Assembly (NCBI RefSeq): GCF_029227915.1
Contig: NC_079880.1
Coordinates: 10,505,501 to 10,569,500, forward strand
Source of the DNA: Hydractinia symbiolongicarpus
Taxonomy: Eukaryota; Cnidaria; Hydrozoa; Anthoathecata; Hydractiniidae
Direction: 5' to 3'
DNA: 64,000 bases
This document shows positions 1 through 12,568 of this stretch, piece by piece (within the stretch, counting starts at the first letter, position 1; every line of letters begins with the position of its first letter). The notes below the pieces were generated by a model. The model saw only the letters and a program-made list of their open reading frames with translations. It was not told where the DNA came from and made no database searches. Made by a program: the position numbers and the translations under genes.

Positions 1-243
1 TTACATAGCATAATTTTGCCAACATAAGTTCCAAAACTACTGTGGTGTTCTAATAATTGTGAGAATTGTGATAGCAATTATTTCTGACACTGTAAATGCT
101 GAATAACGCCGACTGGAGCATAATTAAAATAGCTAAATATTGAATTTAAAATGTTCAAAACGCCAGAAAGCATTTTTAACCCTTAATGCCTCTATATTAA
201 ACGCAAATGCCAATGTTTAATTTGTGTGTTTCAATATTTTTAG

Positions 244-3200
244 CTGCTGAGCAGTCATCATGTACGTTGGTCTCCTCCTGATGATGAAAATAAAAAGCTA
301 GGAGATATTTTGCTCTCCATTGAACCTGGAAATAGCAAGCAGTTTAAAGGTTTGTAATTTTTTTAACAAATTGCTTTACGTAATCTTCAAGAACTGTGAG
401 GACGATTATTTTAAAGCAGAACCCAATCTTTATTAAGGCTTATTTTTAAAAAAAATGAGTCTAATAAAAGTTTGGATACTTAAAACCATCATGCAAAAGT
501 TTTTTCACTGGTAAATTGATGGTCACCTGACTTGGTGCGTGGAGCTGTGTGGTTTACATGTAGAGTCCTTATTAGGCTGTAAAAGGCCATATTACAGCCT
601 GTGTAGGCCCGTGCACGTTGTGGGCCATTATAACTGAAGTTTTTTAGTTATCTTTATGAAAAATAAAATGGCTGATGCAGTGAGTTGAGTGTCAAATTTT
701 TGAATTTTTTTTTTTTTCTTGGTTTATTTGATTGCATTTTGAGCTTTGAATTCTATTATTTGAGAATTTATTGAGTAAAGTTTTTAATTGACCCCAATAA
801 TTTATTTCGAATTTTACTAAAATGGTACAAGTCTTTGTTTTTGATTTAGACCATTGTTCAGCTTTTGGATTTGAATTATCAGCTGGCTTAACATCTGACA
901 GTGGGAAGTTAATGACAGTGATAAAGACAGTTAAAAGGGATAGCATCGCTGATATCATTGCAAATATAGCTGTTGGTGTGTAAATTTGTCGCTTTTACTA
1001 GACCTTGTTTCCTCATTTATGAAGATTGACAAATATTAGTAGGATGTCACACTTTGTAATATCTGTGAGACTGACTAACGAACTAGTGAATTTAGTACGA
1101 CCTTTATCATTCCTATATTTTTTTAACATTATATGTAAGTCAGCACGTTTATTTATTTGTGTATCTATTTATTTATTGATATTTGCATCATATATTTAAA
1201 ATGTTTAGAAGTCTTGCTAAAAAACCAATTGATTAATTATTCAGTACGTTTCGAATTAATTGTTTTTCTTTTCTTTTAGATAATATTAACAATAAATTTT
1301 TGTATTTTCTCACATTTCGGGATTAAAAGAAAAAACATGTGTGATCTGTTTGTTTATATGCCTCAATTAAAATGATTGGACTCGTTGGTGTACAGTTTTC
1401 ATTAAAATAATGTTACATAGGCAATATGTTTAAAATTTTGAACAAAATTATGTAAACTTTAATAAAATATAACATTGATGGATTTATTATTGTAGATAGT
1501 AAACATTTTGTTGTCAGGCTTAAATTTTTGTGTATGAATTGTTGTTTAAAATGTTTTACATTATTTCTGATGCATAAATAAAAAACAATTGAATCTTTCT
1601 TTTGTGCATGGATAGCACTTTTTGTCCTTTAAGGTGATGAAGTCTTAGAATGGAATGAACAGTCTTTGGTGGATTGCACGAAAGAAGAAGTTGAGGAGAT
1701 ACTTTCCATGGAAGATTCTTTAGATTTGCATATACTACTAAGCAGAACATGGTAACATTGCTTTCGTGTTTTTAGTGCCGCATATTTTGATTTAATACAG
1801 ATGTGACATTGTGCAGGAGATACTATTATGCATGGTGTTGCCACTTTTCACAAAGCCGTGTTTTGAAGAGTGGGCTGTTATTTTTAAAAATACAGCATAT
1901 TTGCATGTCTGCTATTCATTAAATGCCAGACTGCAATAAGACTTTAATAGGAAGCACAAAAATTCAGTATTTTTTTAAAACTTTCTGTTTAATTCAGCGT
2001 TTATACATTCGCGTATTTACACCTACATACACCTGACATGCATCAATTTTTTTAACTTATTTGAAAATTAATATGTGATTATAGAAGAGCAAAGCAAATA
2101 AAAACTCAGCTGTTTTTTAGGGGGATTGTTCGCAACTTTCTTCACTAAACAATGCACGTTATCCGCAACAACAGCAATTCCCCTTAAACTGGCAAACACA
2201 GGCCAGTGAACCACAAAGCAGAGAAGCTCTATTTATAAGGAAAATGAAAACTCAATCAATATAACCCTTTATTCACTCAAATAGTTATATTCAGCATAAC
2301 CTTCTATGTCAACATGTGACTGCCTAAAGTAACATGCTAAGCATTATAAATAACTGGCTAGCTACATAAACAAAATATTTCGTAATTTTGGAGCTTAAAA
2401 TTTATTTCTTAAACTTCACTTATCATAAATACATTTCATATGGAAAGTTAAATTAAATGTGTTGCATCCTTGTTTTAAGTGTGATTGCTAATTAATTAAA
2501 GCTTTGTATTTGATTTTGTCCTCTCCTTTCTGCCTAGTTGTTTGTTTTTAACATGCTACCATTTTTAAAATTTCTAATGCTCGACTTAGATCATGTGAAT
2601 ATGTCTAGTGTTTTATTGAAAGATCCTGCTGCTGACATCAGCCTGCGGAGAAATTTATCATTGCATATTATCTTTTAAATTATAATTATTATGTTTCCAT
2701 GCTCTGTTTTGCTGAAAAACATTTGCTGAAATATTTACATTGTGTATTGTGTTACAGCGCACAGGAGATCAAAGTTTCACCTTCACAACAGTTGTCACGC
2801 AAAATGCCTGGTATTCTAAAATCAAGTCCAGAAGGCACGCCAACAAACAAATTACCAGGTAAGTAATCTTTAATTTTTTTTATTCTGCATTATAAATGGT
2901 TGTAAATCAGTTTGTTTGCCAGAGTTTCAAAGGCTTGAGAACCCTGGAATCATGGCGTGGAAAAACTCCATCATTCTATGGAGAAAACTCTAAAATATGA
3001 CCTTTGTCAAAAACACTGTCTAGTTAGCTACAGTACCTTCTTTTTTTATTAGGATTACTTACCCAGGATAGCCTCATTAGTTTTCAACTGTACCTTTATT
3101 AATGAGGGTCCAGTAGAGGGCTCCTACTGCATTTGAACTTGAAAACCATGCAAATACAGCAACCACTTAACTAGACAACCATGAAAGAGTTGAATCCTAA

Positions 3201-6200
3201 TTTCCTGCTGAACACTAAGTAGAAATTATAGATAACACTTTGTAGTCTCGACTCAAACCCATGACCTTCCACACTTGAAGAAAACGCTCTACCACATGAC
3301 TACTAGTTTATCTAAAAGTATTTTGTTGTGGTTGCAGCCAGTCTCGTACCTTCATTCCTATAGGTATGAATGTTTAAAAATGCCGTTTTTAGGTAGACTT
3401 TATGTTTGTCTTGCATGTGATAACCAGGGATTTAAATTACATTCATGTGCATAAGAACCTTAAAATATTGTGAAAATGCTGCAAAGAACCTTGAAAAGGA
3501 ATTTGACAGACTAGCTGACCTCAGCACTATTTTAATTCACTATTTTTATTCTTTTACATTTTAACAAAGCAGATAATTTACACTTTAAATACATCAACAT
3601 AAAATATCCTTTTGGATTTTTTTGTATACTTTAGTTGATATCCAAAATGGTAAAAACACATCAAGTGATGAAGAATTGGGAAAGCCAAGATCACGCTACC
3701 AAGGAAGGCTCAACAACAAGGTAATAACAGAAAATAAAAGTAATTATTATCAGTTGTTTTTGTTTTTGAAGCAGAAAAGTTTATAGCATTAGTTTTTCAC
3801 ATAGTTCATCATTTTTTTGAAACGCTAGATATAAAAGGTGTTTTTCTTGCTATTATTGTATTCTTAAGCTAGTTCGAATCAATTGGATCAAGTGTCCGTG
3901 ATCAATAAATATACTTCTTAACAGTTGTCTGTCTGCAAACGTGTAGTTGACTCGCTTTAACTTTCAAAGGTAGCTGAATCCAGACGCAGTTGAAAATTTA
4001 TTGTGTATAACTAGATACTGAACACTGAGAGCTGTGGCTAATTGCACCTTAGTAAAAAGTGACCTTTAGTTTTACCCACAGCTCTTGTCATGAGTAGTGT
4101 TATTGTTATCATTGCATCCTTGTTGATAATCTCATTTTGTATCATAGCATTCATTTATAAATCCAGAGAGCATCACGGGACAATTACAGGTATGTTTATG
4201 AAGCAAAACATTTTCTATATTGTGTAAATAAACTTTTTACATGGCATTGGATATAAATGTATAATTAACAGTGTAAATAAATGGGATGCAAAATAAGACT
4301 GTAATAATAATTAAGGGAAGAAATTGTTTGTGGAATTTAAGTTTGGGAATAGGACCTCTAAAGTTGTGTAAAATGTGGAAGAAAAATTACAAGTGCGCAC
4401 ATTTTTTTAAATTGCAGAATTAAATATTTATTTAAATAGCTGTTGTTTTGCTTATATCATTATGTCTAAAGTTAATTTTATGCTAAATTTGGAGAAAAAT
4501 TGCAAAGGAGCCAGAATCTCACAACGAATTGTTCAGCATAGCGTTCAATTCACAACCTCAATGTCAGGGCTCTTCTACCTATGCACACCAATTCATTTTT
4601 GATGTGTTCCTGCTGGATTTTGGTACCTTACCGTAATATATCGAAAAGAAACAATATTCACTAAATTTTTGTGTAGTTTCAATTTTGCTTGCAACTTACG
4701 TAATGCCTCGCATCCTTTTTTTAATTGTTTAAAAAATATGGAATTTAAGTTTGCAAATACGAGACAAGTCACAAACAATAATTCTGCACCCTTCCTTCCC
4801 TTAAGGTAGTATTACATCTAACTCACAGTTATTTTAGCGGGTCCGTTCTTGCTTGTGTATATTATGTGTAAATACTTTTACTATCAATGGACATGGTTTG
4901 ATGTCCTGATTACCATAACAATATGTGTCATGATCATGTACATGCTATGCAGATTTTTAAGTCACTAAAAAGACTTTTGTTCCCTACAACGTCACTAAGG
5001 CATGATTTACCATAAATCAAAGTTGAAAACGCCAACCTGTTTTAATCCTGATGGGCTCGTGATATCTGGAATAACTTTGTCGTTGTATTACATGCTGCTG
5101 CTAACCTCTGAAAGAGCTTTTCCCCTGCAAAGCCATTATTTAGCTACGCCACACAGACTCTGTGCCCGAAATTTCTGTTATTTTGTTTGGACAAATTATA
5201 TCAGCCTAATATTACAAACTTTTCAGTACTTTTACTAGGATGTGCTTAGTTTACTGTGGATAAAAATGTTGAAGCAAAAGTAATTTTTTTGTCATAATTT
5301 AAATATGGACAAAAGGTCAGCTAGCATTCTGCAAATTCGCTACCTTTTGTATATACATATGATGTCAGATTTAGTCAAATAACCTAAGATCCACGGCTAA
5401 ATTCACTGTGAACATAAATAAATATAAATAAATACGCTGTGTAATCATGCAGTGGCAAACTTTGAAATTAACTGTCTTGTTTCAATATAGCTAGTTTGTC
5501 CATGGTTGTCTGAGAATGTATATTTTTCCCTAAATCCAAGCACAAGAACCTTTTAAAACCAAAATTTTCGTAGAAACAAACAAATAAACAAGATGTAGGT
5601 GTAGAGCATTTGCAGTTTTCTATTTTTTCCCTATTTTTTCCTTCTTTGGACCTATCTTTTATGATTTCCTGCATAAACATAAAAAACGATTAACCCTCAA
5701 ATGAGACGAAGTCAGTTTTGTAAGAATTTTGTTTTCTGTCCCAATAATGCCGGATGACATTGTGTTTTTAGTTGAAATTAAACTATGAGCTTGATGCGGG
5801 TAGTTTGTATGTGACGATAATGGCTGCAAAAGGATTGATACATCGTTCCAACATGCAACCGAGGAATCCTTACATTAAACTGTACTTTCTACCAGATCGG
5901 AGGTGAGTGTTGTTATTGATATTAGAAAACGTACAAATCTTAAAATCTTAAAATGTGTGATCAAACTGACCACACTATCTGCGTCAACTAGGAGCCAAAA
6001 ATTGATAGTAAATACAAACCATTTGCAGAAGAAGCATCATCATCTCCCTCATCATTTTATTTGTTGGTTAGCTTACACACGTTTTTTTATAAGAATAGTT
6101 TTTTTTCGTTTTAACATAAATACTCTTAACTTTCCTTGTAAAAATCATCCTAATATACTCTTAGCGTCATTTTAGCACATTTAGGATTAAAAGATATAAG

Positions 6201-9200
6201 TATGCAAACCCAAGGTGTTGTTGCTTAAACTGTTTACTTCAACTGACAGACAGACATCTAGATTTGGTGAAGAAAATACTTTAAAGGAAACCTATTAAAA
6301 GACATTTTAAATCAATGATAGGATACAAATTTATATAAACAAAATTTCAGGATGAGCGTATTCTAACTTTTGAGGATATTTTTAACTTTTTGTCTAATCT
6401 TAAACATTCTTAAAGAGTCTATTCTTATAAAATAAGTGTGTATTTGGACACGTGCATAGATCTAAATAAATCACGACTCTGTTTTAGCTTGCAAAGTAAA
6501 CGTCGCACCAAAACTGTACTGAGAACTCTCTCACCAGTTTGGAACCAAACATTCATGTACGTGGTGAAAAATCAAAAGGTTAGTGAGACATTTTTTTTTT
6601 ATCAATTTTCACCATAGCTGGTGAATACACAATATCAACTAAATAGATAGACGTGCATATTTTACACGGCCTAACAAATATCGAGGGATATACCCTGTCC
6701 ATTATTTCCGGGAGAGGCTATAGCTTCGATGGAGAGTCCTAGAGTATTTAATGCTCTTTTTGACCTACGCAGACCCAATTAGGGTCTGCCCTGCTAACCC
6801 AGGACTACGGTAACATTAACTCTACCATATTGAATCGCCGCCAAGAGTAATCCAGTCTCCCGCACAAAGTGTGAGAGTTTAACAACTAAGTTACGACGCC
6901 ATAAACTAATTATATATTTTAATAATTATAGAGAATAATAATAAGAATAATAAATAGCGGATTCATATCTTGCTCGTGCAACATTTCCCCTGTGTTTTAC
7001 ATCGTAAATCAAAAAAGCTTGATTGAGATTTTTGGAAAATTAAAAAAAAAAATTTAAATTTAATGAAATAAATTACGATAAAAAATCGCGGATTCTTTGC
7101 TTGAAAACTATAAATAAAACATTTAACATGTTTTAACACTATTAGCAAGACGAGTCCATACTTTCCGATGATTCGCTGTTGGATATTATACCGTATATAT
7201 CACCTGATCACGCGGAAAGCTTAAAAGAAACTTACCACAACAACCGATGTGACTCTCCTTCTCACAGAAAGAAAATGGTAACTAATTAACATATATATAT
7301 GTAATTAATAGTAAATATAAAAGTATTAGATAAAATAATAAATATAAAAATTAAAAACTAAGCAAATATAATAAACAATTTTTTTCGCTTTTTCCTACCC
7401 CTTTTATTTTTATGTCTAAATTTTTGTCTCTTCTTGAAAGAAAGGTAAAAACTTTAGTTCACCCTAGAAGCGTCTGTCAGTTACTACCAAAACTGGCCTG
7501 TACACGAAAATTATATCAAATGTGTTTGACAATATGCAGTATATTTTTTGTTTTTGTTACCAACTTGAAAGACATGTTGTTTTTTTCTCAGTTTCAGGGA
7601 CGTTCATTGGAAATTACTTTGTGGGATTATGATCGGACAGAAAGTAACGAATTCATTGGCGAGGTGTTGATCGACCTAAGCGAGGCACTTTTGGATAATC
7701 GAGCTCACTGGTATTCCTTACATTTACACAATTACCACGCAACACCATTACCCACCCCAACCCCTATGTTGTCGCCGCAGAATTCTTTTCGTGATCCTGC
7801 AACAGTTGAAAGATATAAAGGTATGTGTATATACAGCCCGTCACGTGATACAGCCTTCCCCATGTCCTTATCGATTGATCGGTTAACTAACTAAAACGAT
7901 TGAAAAATATTTTTAGGTACAATTCCATCGATTGTGTCAGTTCACAGTGATTCTTCAAACGATGATGAAAATGATGAGGAGCGTCAGGATGATGATGCTC
8001 CTTCAACAAATGGTAGATGTTTACTATCTTTCAATTTTTCGCGCTTAGTGGACGCGGATAGTATCTTTCAATTTTTCGCGCTTAGTGGACGCGGATAGTA
8101 TCTTTCAATTTTTCGTGCTTAGTGGACGCGGATAGTATCTTTCAATTTTTCGCGCTTAGTGGACGCGGATAGTGTCGTGTCAATGCACTCTACACTGAGT
8201 GTCAGCCAGACTTTTCAAACCCTTGAAAACTTCGAGAACAGACTAGGTGACCTCAAAAATCTTCACTATGAATATTTTCAATTTCTCATATTGACATGCT
8301 GTGCTTGGGGAAATTTAAACTTTTAGCAGCGCCATTTTTTTTATTTGCCTTCATTGTGCCGATGGATTTTCTTATACCTAAATACAAAATTTCTTTGCGA
8401 AAAAAAGTTTTTTTGAACTATTTTTTGCGGATGAGTGCTCCACAAATACATTATTTTGAGGAATATTTTTTTGCGGATAAAGACACATTCCTGAAATTTG
8501 CAGAATTAAATTTTGCGGATGATTTCGGTAAGAGCAGAATCAGTTTTTTTTCAGAAATAAAGTTATTTTAAATGAGTTACAAAGAAACCAATGGGTTTAG
8601 ATCCTACAGAAAATTGAAAAACGAAAAAATAAAAAAAATTAAGAAAGGAATCTTTATGGATGTAAAAATTTTTTCTCTCGCAAATTTCTGCAAAAATAAG
8701 TTCCGCAAATAATTTGTAACCTCATGATAAATCTTGAAATACAGTAACAAAAAAAACTTAATAGTGTAAAAAATTTTGAAAATAATGTCATTAGTCAATC
8801 GTCAAATCATATCGCTTGCTTTGCAATTCATGTCCTTAAAGAGGCTATGAAACGATGCAATAAGCTTAATTTCCGCAATTTCCGAAAAATAGCGTGTAAT
8901 AAACGGACCACTCAAAAGGTCAATGTACGAGAAATTATACTTCAGACCACAAAAACGTCTGGACAACCTGTTCATGAATATTTTTTTTGTTGTTATTTAT
9001 AAAAAAAAAAAAAAAATCTTTTAGTATTCTTTTGGCGGTATAAGAAGCTGTATATATGTTTACTAGCTTTAAGCTTTAAGAAGGTAATTAATACCTCTAA
9101 AAGATTTTAAAGTCGTTGTTGTTGATTGGCCTTATGTTTCAATTCAAAATTTCGAATGATATAGCTATAGCTAGTTAAAAAATTTTGAAGATTATTTTAT

Positions 9201-12200
9201 TAGAAAGTTTGAGTTAAAAGCAGGGTATGTACTTATATTGAATAAATTATGGATAACCGATATATGTGGGGAACTTCCCTGTCATTTTTAGTTATATTTG
9301 GATGCCTAATATGATATTTAAGATGATTTAAGTAGTTGTTTTTGTCCTCTGTGGTCATAAACTCTGCCACCGGCGTTAGCTCGAATTTCGCGTAAGTCAC
9401 TAAAGTCGAAGACCAACAGGTGTTTTGTAGTCCTGATAATCTGTTTCCAAATCATTCATTCACATTCTGTTACCTCGTGTCAATACTTTCTCTCTTTTCT
9501 CTCTCGTGTAGTTTCTCCTGTCATTAACACATACAACGAAGTACTTGAACCTACAGTGGATGCACCAACTGACGATGGTACAGTTGATGATCTTAGTCTG
9601 GATACGGTTGAAGACAAGACCCCTGTACCGTCACCAAGTTTCGCGCGAACACATGAAACCAACGTACAACAAGGATTACAACACGCAGAAAAGCTACCTC
9701 TAGTTAAATCAAATTCATTAGATAGTGCAACATCGGGTATTAGACCTTCTTTATTGCAACGGGCTCAACAGTTTTTACAGAAACAGCTTGATGTTCTAAC
9801 TTCATCTCAGCCTACGTCCAGCTCGGATGGCGAAGTGAATGGACACTCTCCTTCAACATCGCAATGGACTACACAAGCACCCGCAGCTGACCCATCATCA
9901 AAGTTAACAAATGTCACTACGATGGAGAACCCGTCATTTCTCACTACATTATCATCTGATCAAGTTAGTATTAGTAGTAGTAACGCTTCGGAGCCTAGCA
10001 CTCACTCTACTATCGAACATCCTATCTTGAGCAAAACTGTTAGCTTACCGCATCAGAATCGACGTCATATATCACCTGAACAATTGAGAGGAAAACGCGT
10101 CGTGGCGGACCGTCATAAAAGTCCGTACAGGCAAATGCCCGATATAGCACGTGGGCGTCAACAAAATCACACGTCACCTACTGCGCAAGGTATATTCGTT
10201 ATTATATTCGTTAATATATATTATATATTAGTTACCGAAGTTATTAATACACTAATTAGACTACGCAATACAGGATTTAATGTTTTGTTTTTCTAATGCT
10301 TTTGTGGTTCTTAGGTGCCTACGATATATCGGAAACTGCGCGGAGAAATCACGAAAACAAATATGGCGGCAAGCCAGGTGACTCTCCACAAAGTGTTGGC
10401 AGTTCTCCAAGATATTTAACAGGTAAATCTTTCACTCTAACATGTTACATTACTTTGTCTTTGTTTGTGCTATAAACTTTCCTTTCCTTCTCATGTTTAG
10501 AACGCCGCTACTTGAAGCGTGTGAATAGTCTCAATGAGAACGAAATAAAAAATAGAAATGTTCTGCGTACTTACAAAAATACAACCGATAGCAATTTCCT
10601 CATGAGTACGTTTCCACCACAGAGGACATTTTACGACACTGGTACAGATCAATTAGACAGTAGTTACGGTTCATCTGGTTCGTATCGAAGGAGGAGAAAG
10701 GAAAGTTTTGGGAGTGGTAGAAGCAGCCCGACGTCGTCCCTGGAAAGTCAGAGAAGTGGTAGCTCGTCTAGTTTAGCTAGTTCGATGATGACTGTCACAA
10801 GCATAGATAGCAGGTACGGTGTTTCATCTGTTTTTAGTGCTTAACTGAAAATATGCAGCTAAACGTAACATCTTGGTCGGCTTCCGTGGATTTTTCCACG
10901 AAACTCGTGATTTAGGCAAAGTAAAATAACACAGGAAACTCTTTCGTCGTTTTTTTCTTAGTTTATTCTCAGTTTATTCTAATTTGGTCTTTTGTTCCTT
11001 TTTAGCATGTCGTGGATTCCACCAAGTTTCGGTATATCAGGAGATACGCAGCTCATCGATTTCGTTGAAGGTCTTGGTCCTGCTCAAATGGTAGGAAGAC
11101 AAGTGCTTGGTATGTGTATACAACTTTTACGTCTATTAATTTTAAATAGGGTAAGGTTAGATTAAAAATTAGCCACAGAAACTTCCTTTTTGAAATATGT
11201 AGCTTCGAGGTTGCCACGCTTTCTCAAAACTCATCATTTCACGTTTAGAGCATTTTATTGTTACTGAAATAAATGTTTCAGATAGCCTTCATTATACTCA
11301 AGAAAGTTGTCAACTTTTTTGGGAAGGATGTGAGACCTTCTTCGAAAAAAATCTCTTCGATTTAATCCCCCCCCCCCAAAAAAAAAAAAAAAACAACAAC
11401 AACAGTGGCTTAATGTTGAATACAATATGGTACCGGACTATGCTTTTCTTGAAAAGCGTGAGTACCGGTGTCGAAAAATGTTTCCCGGCGAAAGCATAGA
11501 ATGAAAAGTGATGCTGGAATTTTATCAAAACCATTTTTTATTCATTTCACTTTTGTTGTTAGGGTCGCCGTTGCTAGGTGATATTCAAGTAAGTTTATTT
11601 GACCGCCGTGGAGTTTTGCAGGTTGAAATTATCAGAGCGAAAGGACTTGTTGTAAAGCCCGGTGCAAAAACATTACCCGGTACGCTATTTCACATTACTT
11701 TCTTTTCATTTTAGTCGTACATTGTTGGATATAATACCATGTTTTGCAATCTGGATTGATTTTGACATTTTTCTTTTAGCTCCTTACGTAAAAGTGTACC
11801 TGTTATATGGTAAAAAGTGTATCGCAAAGAAGAAAACGAAAACTGCTCGAAAGACACTGGATCCGTTGTACTCACAACAACTGGAATTCCCGCAAAACTA
11901 CAGAGGAAAAATACTCCAGGTATGCATGTGAAGAAATTTCAAAACTTGTAGAGTTTTAATCAGAACTTTTTAAAGTTAAATTTTTAAAAGGCAGTGTTTC
12001 AATTCAGCCGCAAAAAAAATTAAAATTAGGGGAGGGTGTGTGCAAGGGCGGAAAGGGGGTAATTATTTTATGTTCAAATTTAGGCTTAATTAACAAAACA
12101 AGTCCTTTTTCCGGTGGAGTTAAGACCTTGACGAAACATTCTTTTCTTTTCCAACTGCGAAAATAAAATTATCAAAAGTAACTGTGAGAAATTTGGTCAA

Positions 12201-12568
12201 GAAAAAGCTGGAATTGCATTGGTCTAAAAAGTATTACTATTGACTGATGTTTTATATCGATAAAACATTTATTTCCATGTATAAGAAATCTTGCAACACA
12301 TTTAATGGAATGATTCAAAAAATTCATTTGGTCAGTGTGAACTTAAATATGAGTATAATTTATATTTTAGGTCATGATTTGGGGAGATTATGGTCGCATG
12401 GATCGTAAAGTGTTTATGGGTGTATGCCAGATATTCCTAGACGATCTAGATTTGAGTCAACTTGTAATGGGTTGGTATAAACTATTTTCAACTACGTCAT
12501 TGGCTCAACCACCTTCTGCACCAGCCTCTGCCAACTCTTTAACATCGCACAGTGAAAGAGATTTTTGA
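244..12568 (+). CDS. RIMS: RIM-type presynaptic active-zone protein (PDZ-C2A-C2B), 3' 18 exons, 5' partial
   Basis: Homologue of Rab3-interacting molecule (regulating synaptic membrane exocytosis), the scaffold that tethers vesicles and calcium channels at release sites. Coding exons: 244-349, 850-975, 1634-1751, 2758-2858, 3635-3720, 4148-4189, 5772-5902, 6488-6578, 7146-7277, 7592-7820, 7917-8012, 9512-10189, 10315-10422, 10501-10813, 11006-11109, 11563-11679, 11780-11919, 12371-12568. All phases join and give 971 residues to the stop. The PDZ domain spans exons 1-3 (VRWSPPDDE, then GDEVLEWNE as in vertebrate RIM). C2A spans exons 6-10 (PRNPYIKLYFLPDR, VWNQTFMY, LEITLWDYDR). A Ser/Thr-rich linker follows, then C2B in exons 15-18 (VEGLGPAQMVGRQVL, KTARKTLDPLY, WGDYGRMDRKVFMG, GWYKLF). 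The usual aspartates of calcium-binding C2 loops are not visible, as in known RIM C2 domains. The N-terminal Rab3-binding/zinc-finger region should lie upstream. The first acceptor (243/244) is the least certain boundary. Confidence 0.95.
3055..3310 (-). repeat. tRNA-derived SINE-like repeat, family C, copy 1 (RIM intron 4)
   Basis: The minus strand has a tRNA-like head: an A-box-like GTGGTAGAGCG read from about 3295 downwards and a B-box-like GGGTTTGAGTC at 3260-3250. The body shares several blocks with 23833-24060 (CTCAGG/CCAGG-TAGC, GAGGGTC, CTCCTACTGCATTT, CTAGACAACC). It is an old diverged copy. Confidence 0.5.
6650..6905 (-). repeat. tRNA-derived SINE, family A, internally deleted copy (RIM intron 8)
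   Basis: Reverse-complement match to the fuller copy at 54346-54715. Shared blocks include the tRNA-like head (TGTGCGGGAGACTG), CCTGTC-ATTATTTCC-GGAG, GATGGAGAGTCCTAGA and AAATATC-AGGGATATACCC. About 100 bp of the body present in the other copy is missing here. It lies antisense in the intron between exons 8 and 9. Confidence 0.75.
7146..7277 (+). CDS. RIMS: Candidate cassette exon inserting 44 residues inside RIM C2A
   Basis: This 132 bp exon is phase 0 on both sides and encodes an acidic/serine-rich 44-residue segment starting QDESILSDDS. It falls between the C2A strand ending FMYVVKNQK and the strand FQGRSLEITLWD, which are nearly adjacent in vertebrate RIM. Skipping it keeps the frame and restores a standard C2A fold. 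The splice sites look good: acceptor after CACTATTAG, donor ATG/GTAACT. Regulated inclusion is inference. Confidence 0.75.
8025..8172. repeat. 37 bp minisatellite, four copies
   Basis: Four head-to-tail, almost identical 37 bp units beginning TATCTTTCAATTTTTCGCGC and ending GGACGCGGATAG; the third has one C-to-T change. The array starts 12 bp after the exon 11 donor of the RIM gene. There are no spacers, so it is not a CRISPR. Confidence 0.95.
8176..9500. other. RIM intron 11, AT-rich filler
   Basis: No conserved exon is visible between 8013 and 9511 apart from the minisatellite. Recurrent TTTGCGGA/TTTGCAGAA words at 8400-8720 read in opposing orientations and may be a decayed foldback element. 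The open frames here lack coding character. Confidence 0.4.

Noticed and set aside
3245..3310. Functional tRNA on the minus strand
   Set aside because: A- and B-box words are present, but no complete cloverleaf; it belongs to an interspersed repeat.
8025..8172. CRISPR-like array
   Set aside because: Units are directly abutting with no spacers, in a eukaryotic intron; likewise the 49 bp and 21 bp arrays.
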